A stretch of 35,161 bases of DNA, taken from contig JADLEG010000001.1 in the NCBI GenBank assembly GCA_020846275.1, positions 1-35,161 of the forward strand, in the 5' to 3' direction. The DNA comes from Alphaproteobacteria bacterium. Lineage in GTDB: Bacteria; Pseudomonadota; Alphaproteobacteria; JAEULC01. Made by a program: the position numbers and the translations under genes. Of the stretch, positions 16,359-24,877 are shown one piece after another (the first letter of the stretch is position 1; the number at the start of each line of letters is the position of its first letter). The notes beneath the pieces were generated by a model. It saw nothing but the letters and a program-made list of their open reading frames with translations, did no database searches and was not told the origin of the DNA.

Positions 16359-16559
16359 TACGACCTACTCCATGAAGTGGGGTGCCCGCCGTTTGTCGGG
16401 CCGACGCGTTGCACTACCCGCTGCGGGCCGTGTATCGGGCCTTGAAAAGGACCGGAAGATTCATAGCCGAGGCGGAAGCGGTTTGCCTAGCGTATGCCGT
16501 GATGAGGGCGATGCGGCTTGTCCTTGCGTGAGAAATTTGACACGCTCGACGTGCCGCCC
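16359..16559. promoter_or_regulatory. Divergent LysR/acyl-CoA dehydrogenase control region
   Basis: This 201-bp gap lies between divergent genes, the classic place for LysR operators. It contains a small CCCGC-T-GCGGG palindrome near 16429. I could not single out a T-N11-A box with confidence, and neither promoter is clear. Confidence 0.4.
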
Positions 16560-17459
16560 ATGAACTTGAAACAGATAGAAACTTTCGTTTGGCTGGCCCG
16601 CTTGAGCAGCTTCCGCGAGACTGCGAAGCATCTGCGGACCACCCAACCCGCGATTTCGGCTCGCATTCGCGAGCTGGAGGAGGCGTTGGGAGTGCCTCTA
16701 TTCACACGGACGTCGCGCCGCGTGCGGTTGTCGCGCCAGGGCAGCGAGCTCCTGCGCTATGCCGAGCGTATCGCCGGGCTGGCGGCCGAGCTGCAGGAAC
16801 GCGCGGGCAACCTGGGATCGATCCAAGGGCTGGTCCGGATCGGCGCCACCCACGCGGTAGCCACCGGCTGGTTGCCGAAGCTCCTGAAGCTGCTATCCGC
16901 GGAGTACAAAGGGATCGAAGTGATGCTGCGGGTGGACATGAGTACCACCATCTATCAGCAGCTGTTGCGGAACGAAATCGACCTGGCGTTCCTTCTGGGC
17001 CCGATCGCGCATCCCTCGCATAGCTACCTGCCGTTGGGCTCGATCGACCTGGGCTGGATCGCGGGCCCGGGCGTTGACCGATTGCCCGCTACGGTCACGC
17101 CAGCGGATCTGGCCAGTGTTCCGGTCGTAACGGACGCGATCGGGTCGTCCCTGCATCGCATCTGCGTCGATTGGTTTCGCGGCGCCGGGGTCGAGCCGCG
17201 TGTCCTTCACACCTGTGCCGGGCTGCTGCCGCGGGCACAATTGATCCAGGCTGGCTTTGGCGTCGGCATTTTACCCGCTGCCGCGCCGGAGCTGTATCGA
17301 CAACTGACGCGGCTGAGACGCCTGACCAGCGACCCGCCGCTTCCCAAGCTCGAGTACGGCATGGCCTATCACCTGGGGGACATGCCGGCCGCAGTGCGAA
17401 CGGTCGTCAGACTGACGCGCGAAAAACTGAAGGACACGATCGGCGACTTGTCGCTGTAG
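16560..17459 (+). CDS. LysR-family transcriptional regulator 2
   Basis: This 299-residue regulator starts from the ATG at 16560 (MNLKQIETFVWLARLSSF), the normal LysR N-terminus. A TTG 14 codons upstream keeps the frame open, but it adds residues that the family does not have. The helix-turn-helix is SFRETAKHLRTTQPAISARI and is followed by EEALGVPLF and VRLSRQGSELL. The effector domain begins near residue 92 (VRIGATHAVATGWLP). It is divergent from the acyl-CoA dehydrogenase/CoA synthetase operon, which is its most likely target. A 6-bp palindrome (17450-17463) overlaps its stop codon. Confidence 0.92.
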   Translation: MNLKQIETFVWLARLSSFRETAKHLRTTQPAISARIRELEEALGVPLFTRTSRRVRLSRQGSELLRYAERIAGLAAELQERAGNLGSIQGLVRIGATHAVATGWLPKLLKLLSAEYKGIEVMLRVDMSTTIYQQLLRNEIDLAFLLGPIAHPSHSYLPLGSIDLGWIAGPGVDRLPATVTPADLASVPVVTDAIGSSLHRICVDWFRGAGVEPRVLHTCAGLLPRAQLIQAGFGVGILPAAAPELYRQLTRLRRLTSDPPLPKLEYGMAYHLGDMPAAVRTVVRLTREKLKDTIGDLSL

Positions 17460-17622
17460 CGACCGACGTCGGCCCGCGCCATCGATAGAATTAGCTTGTC
17501 AATAACGATCGCTCGGTTTGCTCAATGCGTTCGCGCGCTGGCGCGGGGGCGGTCACGGGCGTAAATTGTCGCGCTGGCCTTTTCCGTGCGTGCAGAGGCT
17601 AGGCTTGGGGGGCTGGCGGGCA
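17460..17622. other. Intergenic gap with two small palindromes
   Basis: GTCGCT-GT-AGCGAC (17450-17463) and CCGACGTCGG (17463-17472) adjoin at the LysR 2 stop codon and could form a weak terminator. Beyond them an AT-richer patch near 17490-17525 may carry the promoter of the downstream oxidase operon, but no good -35/-10 pair stands out. Confidence 0.3.
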
Positions 17623-18795
17623 ATGGCTGATATCGCGATCATCGGCGGCGGGATCAACGGATCATCGATCGCCTATCACCTGATGGCCAGCGGCAAGGCC
17701 GGCAATGTTGTCGTGGTTGAGCCGGACCCGACCTACGAACATGCCGCCACGCCGCGTTCGACCGGCGGCGTGCGACGCATCTTCTCGATTCCCGAATGCA
17801 TCGCGATGTCCGACTACGGCCACGAAGTGTACGGCAACTTCGACGCGCTGATGGCGATCGACGGCCAGGCGCCGGGCTCGATCAACTTCCGGCGCATCGG
17901 CTACACGTGGATGGGCAGCGGGCCCGGCCAGGTCGAGACGCTGGTGCAGAACTGGAAGGTGCACATTGCCAACGGCGTTCGGGTCGAACTGCTCGACCGC
18001 AAGGGCGTCAAGCATCGCTTTCCCGCTCTCAATGTCGACGACATCGACGCCGCACTGTTTTCGCCGGACGACGGGTTCATCGACCCCTATTCCGCGCTGA
18101 TCGGCGTCCGCAAGAAGGCGATCAATCTCGGCGCCGAGTACATCAAGGACCGCGTGGTCGATTTCCAGCGCACCGACCGGCGCATCCAGGCCCTGGTGCT
18201 GGAATCGGGCAAGGTGCTGAAGGCCGATATCGTGGTCAACGCGGCCAATTGCTGGGGCATCGCGCTTTGCGAGGCGCTGGGCATGAAGATCCCGGTGCAG
18301 CCGATGCGTCGGCTGACCTTCTATTTCGAAGTGCGCCAGGAACTGGGACCCCTTACCTCGGCGCGCCACATCGGCAGCAATGTCAGCTTCCGGCCCGAAG
18401 GCAAAGGCTTCATCAGCGGAAAGACGAACTACGACGAGAAGTTCGGTTTCAACTGGGATGTCGACTACGACTGGTTCAACGACCACATGTGGCCCGATCT
18501 CGCCCAGCGGGTAACGGCGTTTGCGGAGCTGAAGGTGCAATCCGCGTGGTCGTGCCACTACGACCAGAACACGATGGACAACAATGCGATCATCGGCCGA
18601 TGGATCGGCGGTTGCGACAACTTCTATGTCTGCATCGGCTTCTCGGGTCATGGCCTGCAGCACGCGCCTGCGACAGGGCGCGCGATCAAGGAGTTGCTGA
18701 TCGACGGCAGCTACCAGACCCTCGACCTGTCGCGCCTGTCCTACCAGCGGGTGATCGACAACAAGCCTCTGCAGGACATAGGCCCTTACGCATGA
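17623..18795 (+). CDS. FAD-dependent oxidoreductase, DAO/sarcosine-oxidase-like
   Basis: This flavoprotein of 390 residues belongs to the D-amino-acid oxidase fold group (sarcosine/dimethylglycine/glycine oxidases). Seen: ADIAIIGGGINGSSIAYHL at the extreme N-terminus with acidic strand end VVVVEPDP, RSTGGVRRIFS (the conserved Arg/Ser/Gly flavin loop), VNAANCWGIALCEALGM and C-terminal GFSGHGLQHAPATGRA. The ATG at 17623 is chosen since the frame upstream to 17518 encodes a basic stretch with no homology that I recognise, and the flavin fold must lie near the start. It is the first gene of an operon with two imine/keto-acid reductases. It should oxidise an amino acid or N-methyl amine to an imine. 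Confidence 0.87.
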   Translation: MADIAIIGGGINGSSIAYHLMASGKAGNVVVVEPDPTYEHAATPRSTGGVRRIFSIPECIAMSDYGHEVYGNFDALMAIDGQAPGSINFRRIGYTWMGSGPGQVETLVQNWKVHIANGVRVELLDRKGVKHRFPALNVDDIDAALFSPDDGFIDPYSALIGVRKKAINLGAEYIKDRVVDFQRTDRRIQALVLESGKVLKADIVVNAANCWGIALCEALGMKIPVQPMRRLTFYFEVRQELGPLTSARHIGSNVSFRPEGKGFISGKTNYDEKFGFNWDVDYDWFNDHMWPDLAQRVTAFAELKVQSAWSCHYDQNTMDNNAIIGRWIGGCDNFYVCIGFSGHGLQHAPATGRAIKELLIDGSYQTLDLSRLSYQRVIDNKPLQDIGPYA

Positions 18796-18835
18796 CGCTG
18801 CCGTGCTTCGTCGCCGACAGCAGGCTAGCGTTGCG

Positions 18836-19861
18836 ATGAAGGTCGTCGTTCAAATCGATGCGCTTGAGCCGCTGGTCGCGCGGGCACTCGTCGTCGCGGG
18901 CGCCAGCAATGCCAATGCCCGCATCATCGCCCGCGTGGTCGCGGCCGCCGAGCGCGACGGCTGCCATTCGCACGGCGTGTTACGCATGCCCGGATTCGTG
19001 ACCGCATTGCGGTCAGGCTGGCTCAACGGGCGAGCGACGCCCAGCGTGCGGGAGACTGCGGCGGGAACGATCTCGGTGGACGCCGGCAACGGCTTTGCCC
19101 AGGTGGCGTTGGAAGCCGGCCGCGGGCGTCTGATGGAGATGGCCCGGCAGAACGGCATTGCGGCAATGGCGATCCACAACGGGCACCACTTCGCGGCCCT
19201 TTGGCCCGATGTCGAGCCGTTCGCCGAAGCCGGCTTCGTTGCGATCGGCTGCGTCAGTTCACGCAGGCGCATTGCGCCCTGGGGCGCGAAGCGCAAGGTC
19301 TTCGGCACGAACCCGATGGCATTTGCGTGCCCGCGCGCGGGCCGTCCGCCCTTCGTCTGGGACCAGGCGTCAAGCGTCATGTCCCAGGGCGAGATGCTGA
19401 TCGCCCAACGCGAGGGCCGCCGGTTGCCCCAGGGCGTAGGGATCGACGCGCAAGGCCAGCCGACGACCAGCCCCGAGGCGATCCTGGGGGCCGGCGCGTT
19501 CCTGCCTTTCGGTACGCACAAGGGCAGCGCGGTCGCCGCCATGGTCGAGATCCTGGCGGCGGCGGTTGGCGGTGCCGAGTTCGGCTTCGAGGACCGCTCG
19601 GCCGGAAACCCTGGCGCCACCACGTCGCGGTCAGGCCAGTTCCTTCTCCTGATCGACCCATCGCGATTCGCCGGTCCCCAATTTGCCGAGCGGCTGGAGC
19701 TTTTGTTCGCGGAGTTGGCCGATGCCGGGGTGGACCGCCTGCCCGGCGACCGGCGGCTGGAAGCACGGCGCAGGGCCGGGCGCGACGGGATCGAGGTCGA
19801 GAAGGCGGATTACGACCGGCTGGTCGACTTGGCCGGAGCTTCAGCCGGTTCGAAGCCGTGA
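18836..19861 (+). CDS. Ldh_2-family NAD(P)-dependent oxidoreductase (malate/lactate or cyclic-imine reductase)
   Basis: This protein of 341 residues is from the family that includes malate/L-sulfolactate dehydrogenases and the delta1-piperideine-2-carboxylate / delta1-pyrroline-2-carboxylate reductases (DpkA). Seen: DGCHSHGVLRMPGF with the catalytic-loop His, NGHHFAALWPDVE, FGTNPMAFACPR and THKGSAVAAMVEILAA near the cofactor site. The ATG at 18836 is chosen to match the family N-terminus. It is 40 bases after the DAO oxidase and overlaps the next reductase by 4 nt (GTGA). Context with an amine oxidase favours reduction of a cyclic imine or 2-oxo acid over plain malate oxidation (inference). 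Confidence 0.85.
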   Translation: MKVVVQIDALEPLVARALVVAGASNANARIIARVVAAAERDGCHSHGVLRMPGFVTALRSGWLNGRATPSVRETAAGTISVDAGNGFAQVALEAGRGRLMEMARQNGIAAMAIHNGHHFAALWPDVEPFAEAGFVAIGCVSSRRRIAPWGAKRKVFGTNPMAFACPRAGRPPFVWDQASSVMSQGEMLIAQREGRRLPQGVGIDAQGQPTTSPEAILGAGAFLPFGTHKGSAVAAMVEILAAAVGGAEFGFEDRSAGNPGATTSRSGQFLLLIDPSRFAGPQFAERLELLFAELADAGVDRLPGDRRLEARRRAGRDGIEVEKADYDRLVDLAGASAGSKP

Positions 19862-20850
19862 GCGATCCAGCGCTGTGGATCACGGAAGAGGATGTCGTCC
19901 GGCTTGTTGGAATGCGCGAGGCGATCGATGCGGTCGAGCGCGGGCTGGCGCTCGAGGCGGAGGGCGACGCCGTCGGCATGGGCAAGACCTTCGTTCGGTT
20001 CGGGGCGCAGCGCCAGGCGCTGCAGGCCCTTGGCGCGGCGTCGGCATCGGCGGGCGTTGCAGCCACCAAGACCTGGGTGCAGAGCCCGGACGGAGGCTGG
20101 CCGCTACTGGTCCTGTTCGAGACGTCCGGCGGGCGCCGCGTCGCGGTTGTCGAGGCGACCGCCCTCAGCCAGCTGCGGACCGGCGCGCTTTCCGGCATCG
20201 CCACGCGTTTGCTTGCCGAGCCGGGCGCCGACGAGATGGCGGTGATCGGCAGCGGCCGGCAGGCCAGCACCCAGGTGGCCGCGGTCGCCGCGGTCCGTAA
20301 GCTGCGCCGCTTGCGCGTCTGGAGCCCCACGCCGGCGCATCGGCATCGTTTCGCGGCGCGGATGCGCGAGGCGTTCGGCTGCGAGGTCGTCGAATCGCCG
20401 TCGGCCGCCGCCGCAGCGCAAGGCGCACCGATCGTGACGGCTGCGGCGCATGTCACCACGCCGGTGCTGTCGGCCGCGATGCTGGCACGCGGTGCGCATG
20501 TCAACGCGGTCAGCGTTACGGTTTCGGGCCGCGCGGAGCTTCAACCGGACGTGCTGCCGCGCTGTGCGTCCGTCTGCACGGATTCGCTGCAGGCGGTACG
20601 CGATCTATCCGATGAGTTCCGCGCGCACTATGGCGCGCGCAATGCCTGGGGCGAGGTACGTTCGCTCGCCGCCGCCTTGGCGGCCGGGATGCGCCGGCCA
20701 CCTGGCGCCGATCTGACACTGTACAAGGGCATGGGGACCGGCATCGCCGACCTGGCGCTAGCGATCGAGGTCCTGGCCCGCGCGCGCCTGCAGGGTGTCG
20801 GGCTCAAGCTGCCCGACCTGGCCCTCGCCGATCCGCGCCTGTCGCGGTGA
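19858..20850 (+). CDS. Ornithine cyclodeaminase/mu-crystallin-family protein
   Basis: This protein of 330 residues is from the family that includes ornithine cyclodeaminase, alanine dehydrogenase (archaeal type), ketimine reductases and delta1-pyrroline-2-carboxylate reductase (LhpI). Seen: ALWITEEDVVRLVGMREAID at the N-terminus, VAATKTWVQSP with the substrate Lys, LRTGALSGIATRLLA, the Rossmann motif VIGSGRQASTQVAAV and VTAAAHVTTPVL. I chose the GTG at 19858, which overlaps the preceding stop as GTGA; the frame is open for 219 codons upstream, but that part is the shadow of the Ldh_2 gene. Ketimine reduction or imine-amino acid interconversion is the best guess. Confidence 0.87.
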   Translation: MSDPALWITEEDVVRLVGMREAIDAVERGLALEAEGDAVGMGKTFVRFGAQRQALQALGAASASAGVAATKTWVQSPDGGWPLLVLFETSGGRRVAVVEATALSQLRTGALSGIATRLLAEPGADEMAVIGSGRQASTQVAAVAAVRKLRRLRVWSPTPAHRHRFAARMREAFGCEVVESPSAAAAAQGAPIVTAAAHVTTPVLSAAMLARGAHVNAVSVTVSGRAELQPDVLPRCASVCTDSLQAVRDLSDEFRAHYGARNAWGEVRSLAAALAAGMRRPPGADLTLYKGMGTGIADLALAIEVLARARLQGVGLKLPDLALADPRLSR

Positions 20851-21012
20851 AGGTCGACCAATGCTGAAAACACCGTGCTGCGCCTATCGAACTGCAATGC
20901 TTCCGATCGTGCGAAGCGTTGACTCGATCAGCGGTGCTGCGGCAACGTGGGCATTCGTGGCGGCGCCTGCGGTCGACGCGCCTGGGATGTAACCGATCAA
21001 GCGGGGGAAGCA
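20851..21012. other. 162-bp gap before the aminotransferase
   Basis: No terminator or clear promoter is seen. A 43-codon frame (20861-20992) starts 10 bases after the reductase stop with a poor ribosome site and no recognisable features, so I do not call it a gene. The aminotransferase may be co-transcribed with the upstream reductases or have its own promoter here. Confidence 0.3.
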
Positions 21013-21957
21013 ATGGCCAAACGCGCGGACTTTGTGTGGATGGACGGCAAGATCGTCCCGTGGGACCAGGCGACGGTGCACGTGTCGGCCGATACGGTGC
21101 TTCGCGGCGGCAACGTGTTCGAAGGCATGCGCGCCTACTGGAACGAGGACGAGCGCGAGCTGTACATCTTCAAGAACGCCGAGCATCTGCGCCGTCTGCG
21201 CCAGTCGGCCAAGATCATGCGCATGTCGTTCCCCTATACCGACGCGGAGTTCACCGAGGCCTTCATCCAATTGATCCGCCGCAACAAGTTCACCGACTCC
21301 GTGCATTTCCGGCCGGTCGTCTATTTCGATACGGGCGAGCCCGGCGGCTACCTGCCCGAGGAGATCCGGACCGGCGCCTTTGTCCTGGCCTACAGCCGGC
21401 CGCACGCCAAGAGCGTCTATTCCGGGGTGCATACCTGCATCAGCACCTGGCGGCGCAACTCGGACACCGCGATGCCGCCGCGGATCAAGGCGGCCGCCAA
21501 CTACCACAATTCGCGCCTGGCCCATGTCGAGGCGCGCGTCAACGGGTTCCACACGCCCATCCTGCTCAATGACCGCGGCAAGATTTCGGAAAGCTCGGGG
21601 TCATGCATCATGCTGGTGCGCGACGGCGTGGTGATCACGCCGCCCGTCACGGCCGACATCCTGGAAAGCATCACGCGGGTGACGCTGATCAACCTGTTCC
21701 GTGCCGAACTGGGTGTCGACGTGGTCGAGCGCGACGTCGACCGCACGGAGGCATACATCTCCGACGAGGCGTTTTTCTGCGGCAGCGGCCAGGAGGTCAC
21801 GCCGATTCTGACGGTTGACCACTATCCGCTTGGCGACGGAAAAGTCGGGCCGCTCACCAAGAAAATACAGGACCTCTATTTTGAGATCACCAAGGGCAAA
21901 GTAGCCAAGTACCGGCACTGGCTGACGCCGGTGTACCAGCACGTCGGCGCCAAGTGA
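21013..21957 (+). CDS. Class IV PLP aminotransferase, branched-chain amino acid aminotransferase-like
   Basis: This enzyme of 314 residues moves an amino group between an amino acid and a 2-oxo acid. Seen: VWMDGKIVPWDQATVHV near the start, RGGNVFEGMRAY, HFRPVVY, RIKAAANYHNSRLA with the PLP Lys159, ISESSGSCIMLVRDG at the phosphate-binding region, and the PP..ILESITR cofactor-loop segment. The usual GNY and SEGSGENIF are ANY and SESSGSCIM, so it is not a textbook IlvE and may act on another substrate, or be a lyase of the same fold. GGGGGAAG lies before the chosen ATG. It is convergent with HyuB, with a strong hairpin between them. Confidence 0.87.
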   Translation: MAKRADFVWMDGKIVPWDQATVHVSADTVLRGGNVFEGMRAYWNEDERELYIFKNAEHLRRLRQSAKIMRMSFPYTDAEFTEAFIQLIRRNKFTDSVHFRPVVYFDTGEPGGYLPEEIRTGAFVLAYSRPHAKSVYSGVHTCISTWRRNSDTAMPPRIKAAANYHNSRLAHVEARVNGFHTPILLNDRGKISESSGSCIMLVRDGVVITPPVTADILESITRVTLINLFRAELGVDVVERDVDRTEAYISDEAFFCGSGQEVTPILTVDHYPLGDGKVGPLTKKIQDLYFEITKGKVAKYRHWLTPVYQHVGAK

Positions 21958-21969
21958 CGGCGCCGACGT
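21941..21969. terminator. Perfect 11-bp hairpin between convergent genes
   Basis: ACGTCGGCGCC (21941-21951) pairs exactly with 21959-21969; the 7-base loop holds the aminotransferase stop codon. The stem lies in the short gap before the HyuB stop codon on the other strand. It could end transcription from both sides, although no T-run is present, so Rho or collision may be needed. Confidence 0.5.
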
Positions 21970-21976
21970 TCGCGGC

Positions 21977-23629
21977 TCAACTCAGCCCGTAGTCGCGGCG
22001 CGCCGCTTCCGACGTGATGTAGCCATTCCGCAGATCGCTGCGGACGGATTCACGGTCCCGCTCGCGCGGATCGCCATAGCCGGCGCCGCCACTGAAGCGC
22101 ATGGTCAGGCGATCGCCCGGCATCAGCGTGCTGCGCGATTTCGGGTGCGGTTTCGTGCCGTTGCCAAGGTGGATGTCCACCTTCGCGCCCGGCAGTCCGC
22201 CCAATAGGCCCTGCGGCGGGTATTTCTGCCGGTCGGACAAGAGCGACAGGCGGATCGGATCGTTCGAAACAACCTCCACCTCGACGTCCTGGCCCAGGCC
22301 GCCGCGGTATCTGCCCGCTCCGCCTGAATCGGGACGGAACTCCTTCTGCCAGACCACCAGCGGCGAGATGCTTTCCAGCGCCTCGATGCTGCCCGAGCCG
22401 GCGTTGGTCGGGAATGCCGTGCAGGAATGCCCGTCCTGCTGGCAATTGCCGCCCATGCCGCCGCTGGCAAACAGGATCTGGGAGAAGCGGTTGCCCTTGC
22501 GGTCGGTGCCGCTGTAGACCGAACGCACGGTCGGCGCCGAACCGGATTCCGCGCTTACCTTGTCCGGCACCGCCTGGGCCAGTGCCTGGTACAGCGCGCC
22601 CGCCAGCAGATGGCCGGTCAGCTGTCGAGCATTGACCGGCGCGGGGTAGCGCGGGTTCAGCACGCTGCCCAGCGGCGCGTCCACCGTCACCGAACGGTAG
22701 GAACCCTCGTTGCGCGGCGTCGTCGGGTCGAGCGCGCATTTGATCGGATACACCGTGTAGGCATAGGTGTAGTTCATCACCGAATTCAGGCCGCGGTCGA
22801 TCTGCTTCGACGTGCCCGCATAGTCGACATGCAGGGTCGAGCCTTTGACCGTGATCGCGCACTCGATATGCGTTTCGTCGGCGTCATAGCCGTCGGCGCT
22901 GACCCGCGAGCGGTAGGTGCCGTCCGGCACGGCCTCGATCGCTTTGCGCATCGCCATCTCGGCACGCTGCTGAAGCGCCGCGGAGAGGGCGGTCAGGTCC
23001 ACCATCGCCGCATCGTCGAGGAATTCCTGCAGCCGGCGCGCGCAGGCATGCTGCGCGGTGACCTGGGCAGCCAGGTCGCCCATTACCTGGTCGGGCACGC
23101 GCACATTCGACTCGATCATCTCGAACAGGATCTTGTTCGGCTTTCCCTCTTCCAGGAACTTCATCGGCGGAATCCGGATGCCCTCCTCGAAGACCTCGCG
23201 GCAATCCGACGACCAGATCGAGCCGCCGATGTCCGGCGAATGAGCGATCGAACCGGAGAAGCCGACCAGGCGGCCCTTGTGGAAGATCGGCGCGGCCATC
23301 GTGATGTCGGGCAGGTGTCCGGTCGCCATCCAGGGGTCGTTCGTGATGATGCAGTCGCCGGGCCGCCACTGTTCCTTCGGGAAGCGCTTCAGGAAGTGCT
23401 TCAACGTGCGCGGCAGGATGCCGACGAACGATGGGATGCCGGTGGTATTTTCGGCCAGCGAGTCGCCGTTCGCATCCATCAGCACCGTGGCATAGTCGTT
23501 CGACTCGCGGACGATCGTGGAGAAGGACGTCCGCAGCAGGGCCGCGGCGGATTCGTCGGCGATGGAGATCAGCCGGCTCCACAATATCTCGAGCGTGATT
23601 GGGTCGAAATCCGTGCGCAGGGCGCTCAT
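21977..23629 (-). CDS. hyuB: Hydantoinase B/oxoprolinase family subunit
   Basis: This subunit of 550 residues is the partner of HyuA in ATP-dependent ring-opening enzymes (N-methylhydantoinase, 5-oxoprolinase) and in related carboxylases. Seen: FDPITLEILWSRLISIADE and RTSFSTIVRESNDYATVLMD at the N-terminus, ITNDPWMATGHLPD, SSDCREVFEEGIRIPP, and C-terminal MRFSGGAGYGDPRERD. The start at the ATG 23629 follows a GGAGG ribosome site; the open frame to 23731 has no family similarity. It is second in a minus-strand operon after the hydroxyacid dehydrogenase (31 bases). Its HyuA partner is on the other strand about 1.2 kb away, which is unusual. Substrate is likely a lactam, hydantoin or ketone, not decidable here. 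Confidence 0.88.
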   Translation of the reverse strand: MSALRTDFDPITLEILWSRLISIADESAAALLRTSFSTIVRESNDYATVLMDANGDSLAENTTGIPSFVGILPRTLKHFLKRFPKEQWRPGDCIITNDPWMATGHLPDITMAAPIFHKGRLVGFSGSIAHSPDIGGSIWSSDCREVFEEGIRIPPMKFLEEGKPNKILFEMIESNVRVPDQVMGDLAAQVTAQHACARRLQEFLDDAAMVDLTALSAALQQRAEMAMRKAIEAVPDGTYRSRVSADGYDADETHIECAITVKGSTLHVDYAGTSKQIDRGLNSVMNYTYAYTVYPIKCALDPTTPRNEGSYRSVTVDAPLGSVLNPRYPAPVNARQLTGHLLAGALYQALAQAVPDKVSAESGSAPTVRSVYSGTDRKGNRFSQILFASGGMGGNCQQDGHSCTAFPTNAGSGSIEALESISPLVVWQKEFRPDSGGAGRYRGGLGQDVEVEVVSNDPIRLSLLSDRQKYPPQGLLGGLPGAKVDIHLGNGTKPHPKSRSTLMPGDRLTMRFSGGAGYGDPRERDRESVRSDLRNGYITSEAARRDYGLS

Positions 23630-23660
23630 CGATCCTCCAGCGGTCAGGAATGCCAAGATT

Positions 23661-24653
23661 CTATGGGGTGGACGCCGTCTGTCGGGACGGTGCGAATACG
23701 GCATCGCCGTTGGGCAGGCGTCCGTTGGCAAGATAGCCTTCGGCGTTGGCGAAGCCGCGTTTCAGCACATTGGCGAAATTGTCGAGCGTCGCGCCCGCCA
23801 TGTGCGGGGTAACGACGGTACGGTCGCTTTCGAGCAGCGGACTTCCCGCCGGCGGCTCGGTGCCGAAGGTGTCGATCGCGGCGGCGAAGAGCCCGCCCTC
23901 GTTCAGCGCTTGCGCCAGCGCCGCTTCATCCACCAGGCCGCCGCGCGCGCAGTTGACGAGGATGGCGTCGGTCTTCATCAGCGCGATCCGGCGCGCGTCG
24001 ATGATTCCCGCGGTTTCCGGCAGCAACGGCAGATGCAGCGACACGATGTCGGCCGTTGCAAGCAGGTCGTCGAGCGCCAACGGCGCGGCGGCAACGGCAC
24101 TCGCCGCGTCGCGCGTGACCGCAGGGTCGTAGTAGACGATCTCGACGCCGAATCCCGACAAGGCGCGTGCCACCTGCATGCCGATGGCGCCCAGCCCGAC
24201 CAAGCCGACGCGCTTGCCGTGGATGTGGCGATTCACGCCGCGCGCATGCTCCTTCAGCCACTCGCCCTTGCGTGTGCGCCGGTCCATCTCGGGCAGCCGG
24301 CGGCAGGCTGCAAGGATCATCAGCACCGTGTGCTCGGCGACCGGAATCGCGTTTCCTGCCGACAGCTTGGCAACCGCGATCCCGCGTCGCCGGCAGGTGT
24401 CCAGGTCGATGCGGTCCACCCCGGCGCCCAGTTTCTGTATCAGCCGCAGATGCGGTGCGGCCGCCAGCAGCTCTGCCCGCACCGGCGCCGCCACCGGGAA
24501 CAGCAGGGCGGCGTCCGCTGCCGCCTCGGCCTGGTCTGGCGCGGCATTCGAGCGCGCGAATCGCACCGTCCATCCGCCGGGCGCCATCCGCTCGATCGTC
24601 GCGCGGATCGCCGGGTGGAACTGATCGAGAAACGCGGCGCAGATCTTGGGCAT
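23661..24653 (-). CDS. D-isomer-specific 2-hydroxyacid dehydrogenase family protein
   Basis: This NAD(P)-dependent enzyme of 330 residues interconverts D-2-hydroxy acids and 2-oxo acids. Seen: a Rossmann fold GLVGLGAIGMQVARAL (150-165) and the catalytic trio Arg237 in NCARGGLVDE, Glu266 in FGTEPP and His284 in VTPHMAG. The ATG at 24653 gives the usual family N-terminus; the longer frame up to 24794 encodes residues with no similarity that I recognise. It is the first gene of the minus-strand operon with hyuB and faces away from hyuA. It might reduce or oxidise a 2-oxo acid formed after ring opening (inference). Confidence 0.88.
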   Translation of the reverse strand: MPKICAAFLDQFHPAIRATIERMAPGGWTVRFARSNAAPDQAEAAADAALLFPVAAPVRAELLAAAPHLRLIQKLGAGVDRIDLDTCRRRGIAVAKLSAGNAIPVAEHTVLMILAACRRLPEMDRRTRKGEWLKEHARGVNRHIHGKRVGLVGLGAIGMQVARALSGFGVEIVYYDPAVTRDAASAVAAAPLALDDLLATADIVSLHLPLLPETAGIIDARRIALMKTDAILVNCARGGLVDEAALAQALNEGGLFAAAIDTFGTEPPAGSPLLESDRTVVTPHMAGATLDNFANVLKRGFANAEGYLANGRLPNGDAVFAPSRQTASTP

Positions 24654-24877
24654 CGCGACCGACCATCGCCGGAATTCCAATGGCGGACACTGTGCAGGAT
24701 TGCCCGTGCATTTGCCAGGGCCAATGGTCAGGCCCAAGGCGGGCGGCGTTTCATAATGGCAGGTAATCGGTTCGGATAAGACCTGGCGATCCATAGCCGA
24801 TTTGCTTGACTTGCGCGGGGCAGGCTGACGACACTTTGGCCCTTGGCCTCGATGACCGTCGGCTTCAGGAGCAGAAC
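24654..24877. promoter_or_regulatory. Divergent region between the hyuB and hyuA operons
   Basis: This 224-bp gap must hold both promoters. An AT-richer patch lies at about 24750-24785. TTGACT at 24805-24810 could be a -35 box for the plus strand, but no good -10 follows at the right distance. I find no strong operator palindrome. Confidence 0.35.

Noticed and set aside
19201..19857. Upstream extension of the ornithine cyclodeaminase-family gene by 219 codons
   Set aside because: The extension is the Ldh_2 gene read in another frame. The GTG at 19858 with GTGA overlap matches the family N-terminus.
20861..20992. 43-codon frame after the cyclodeaminase-family gene
   Set aside because: Weak ribosome site, no hydrophobic or other features, and no way to show conservation here.
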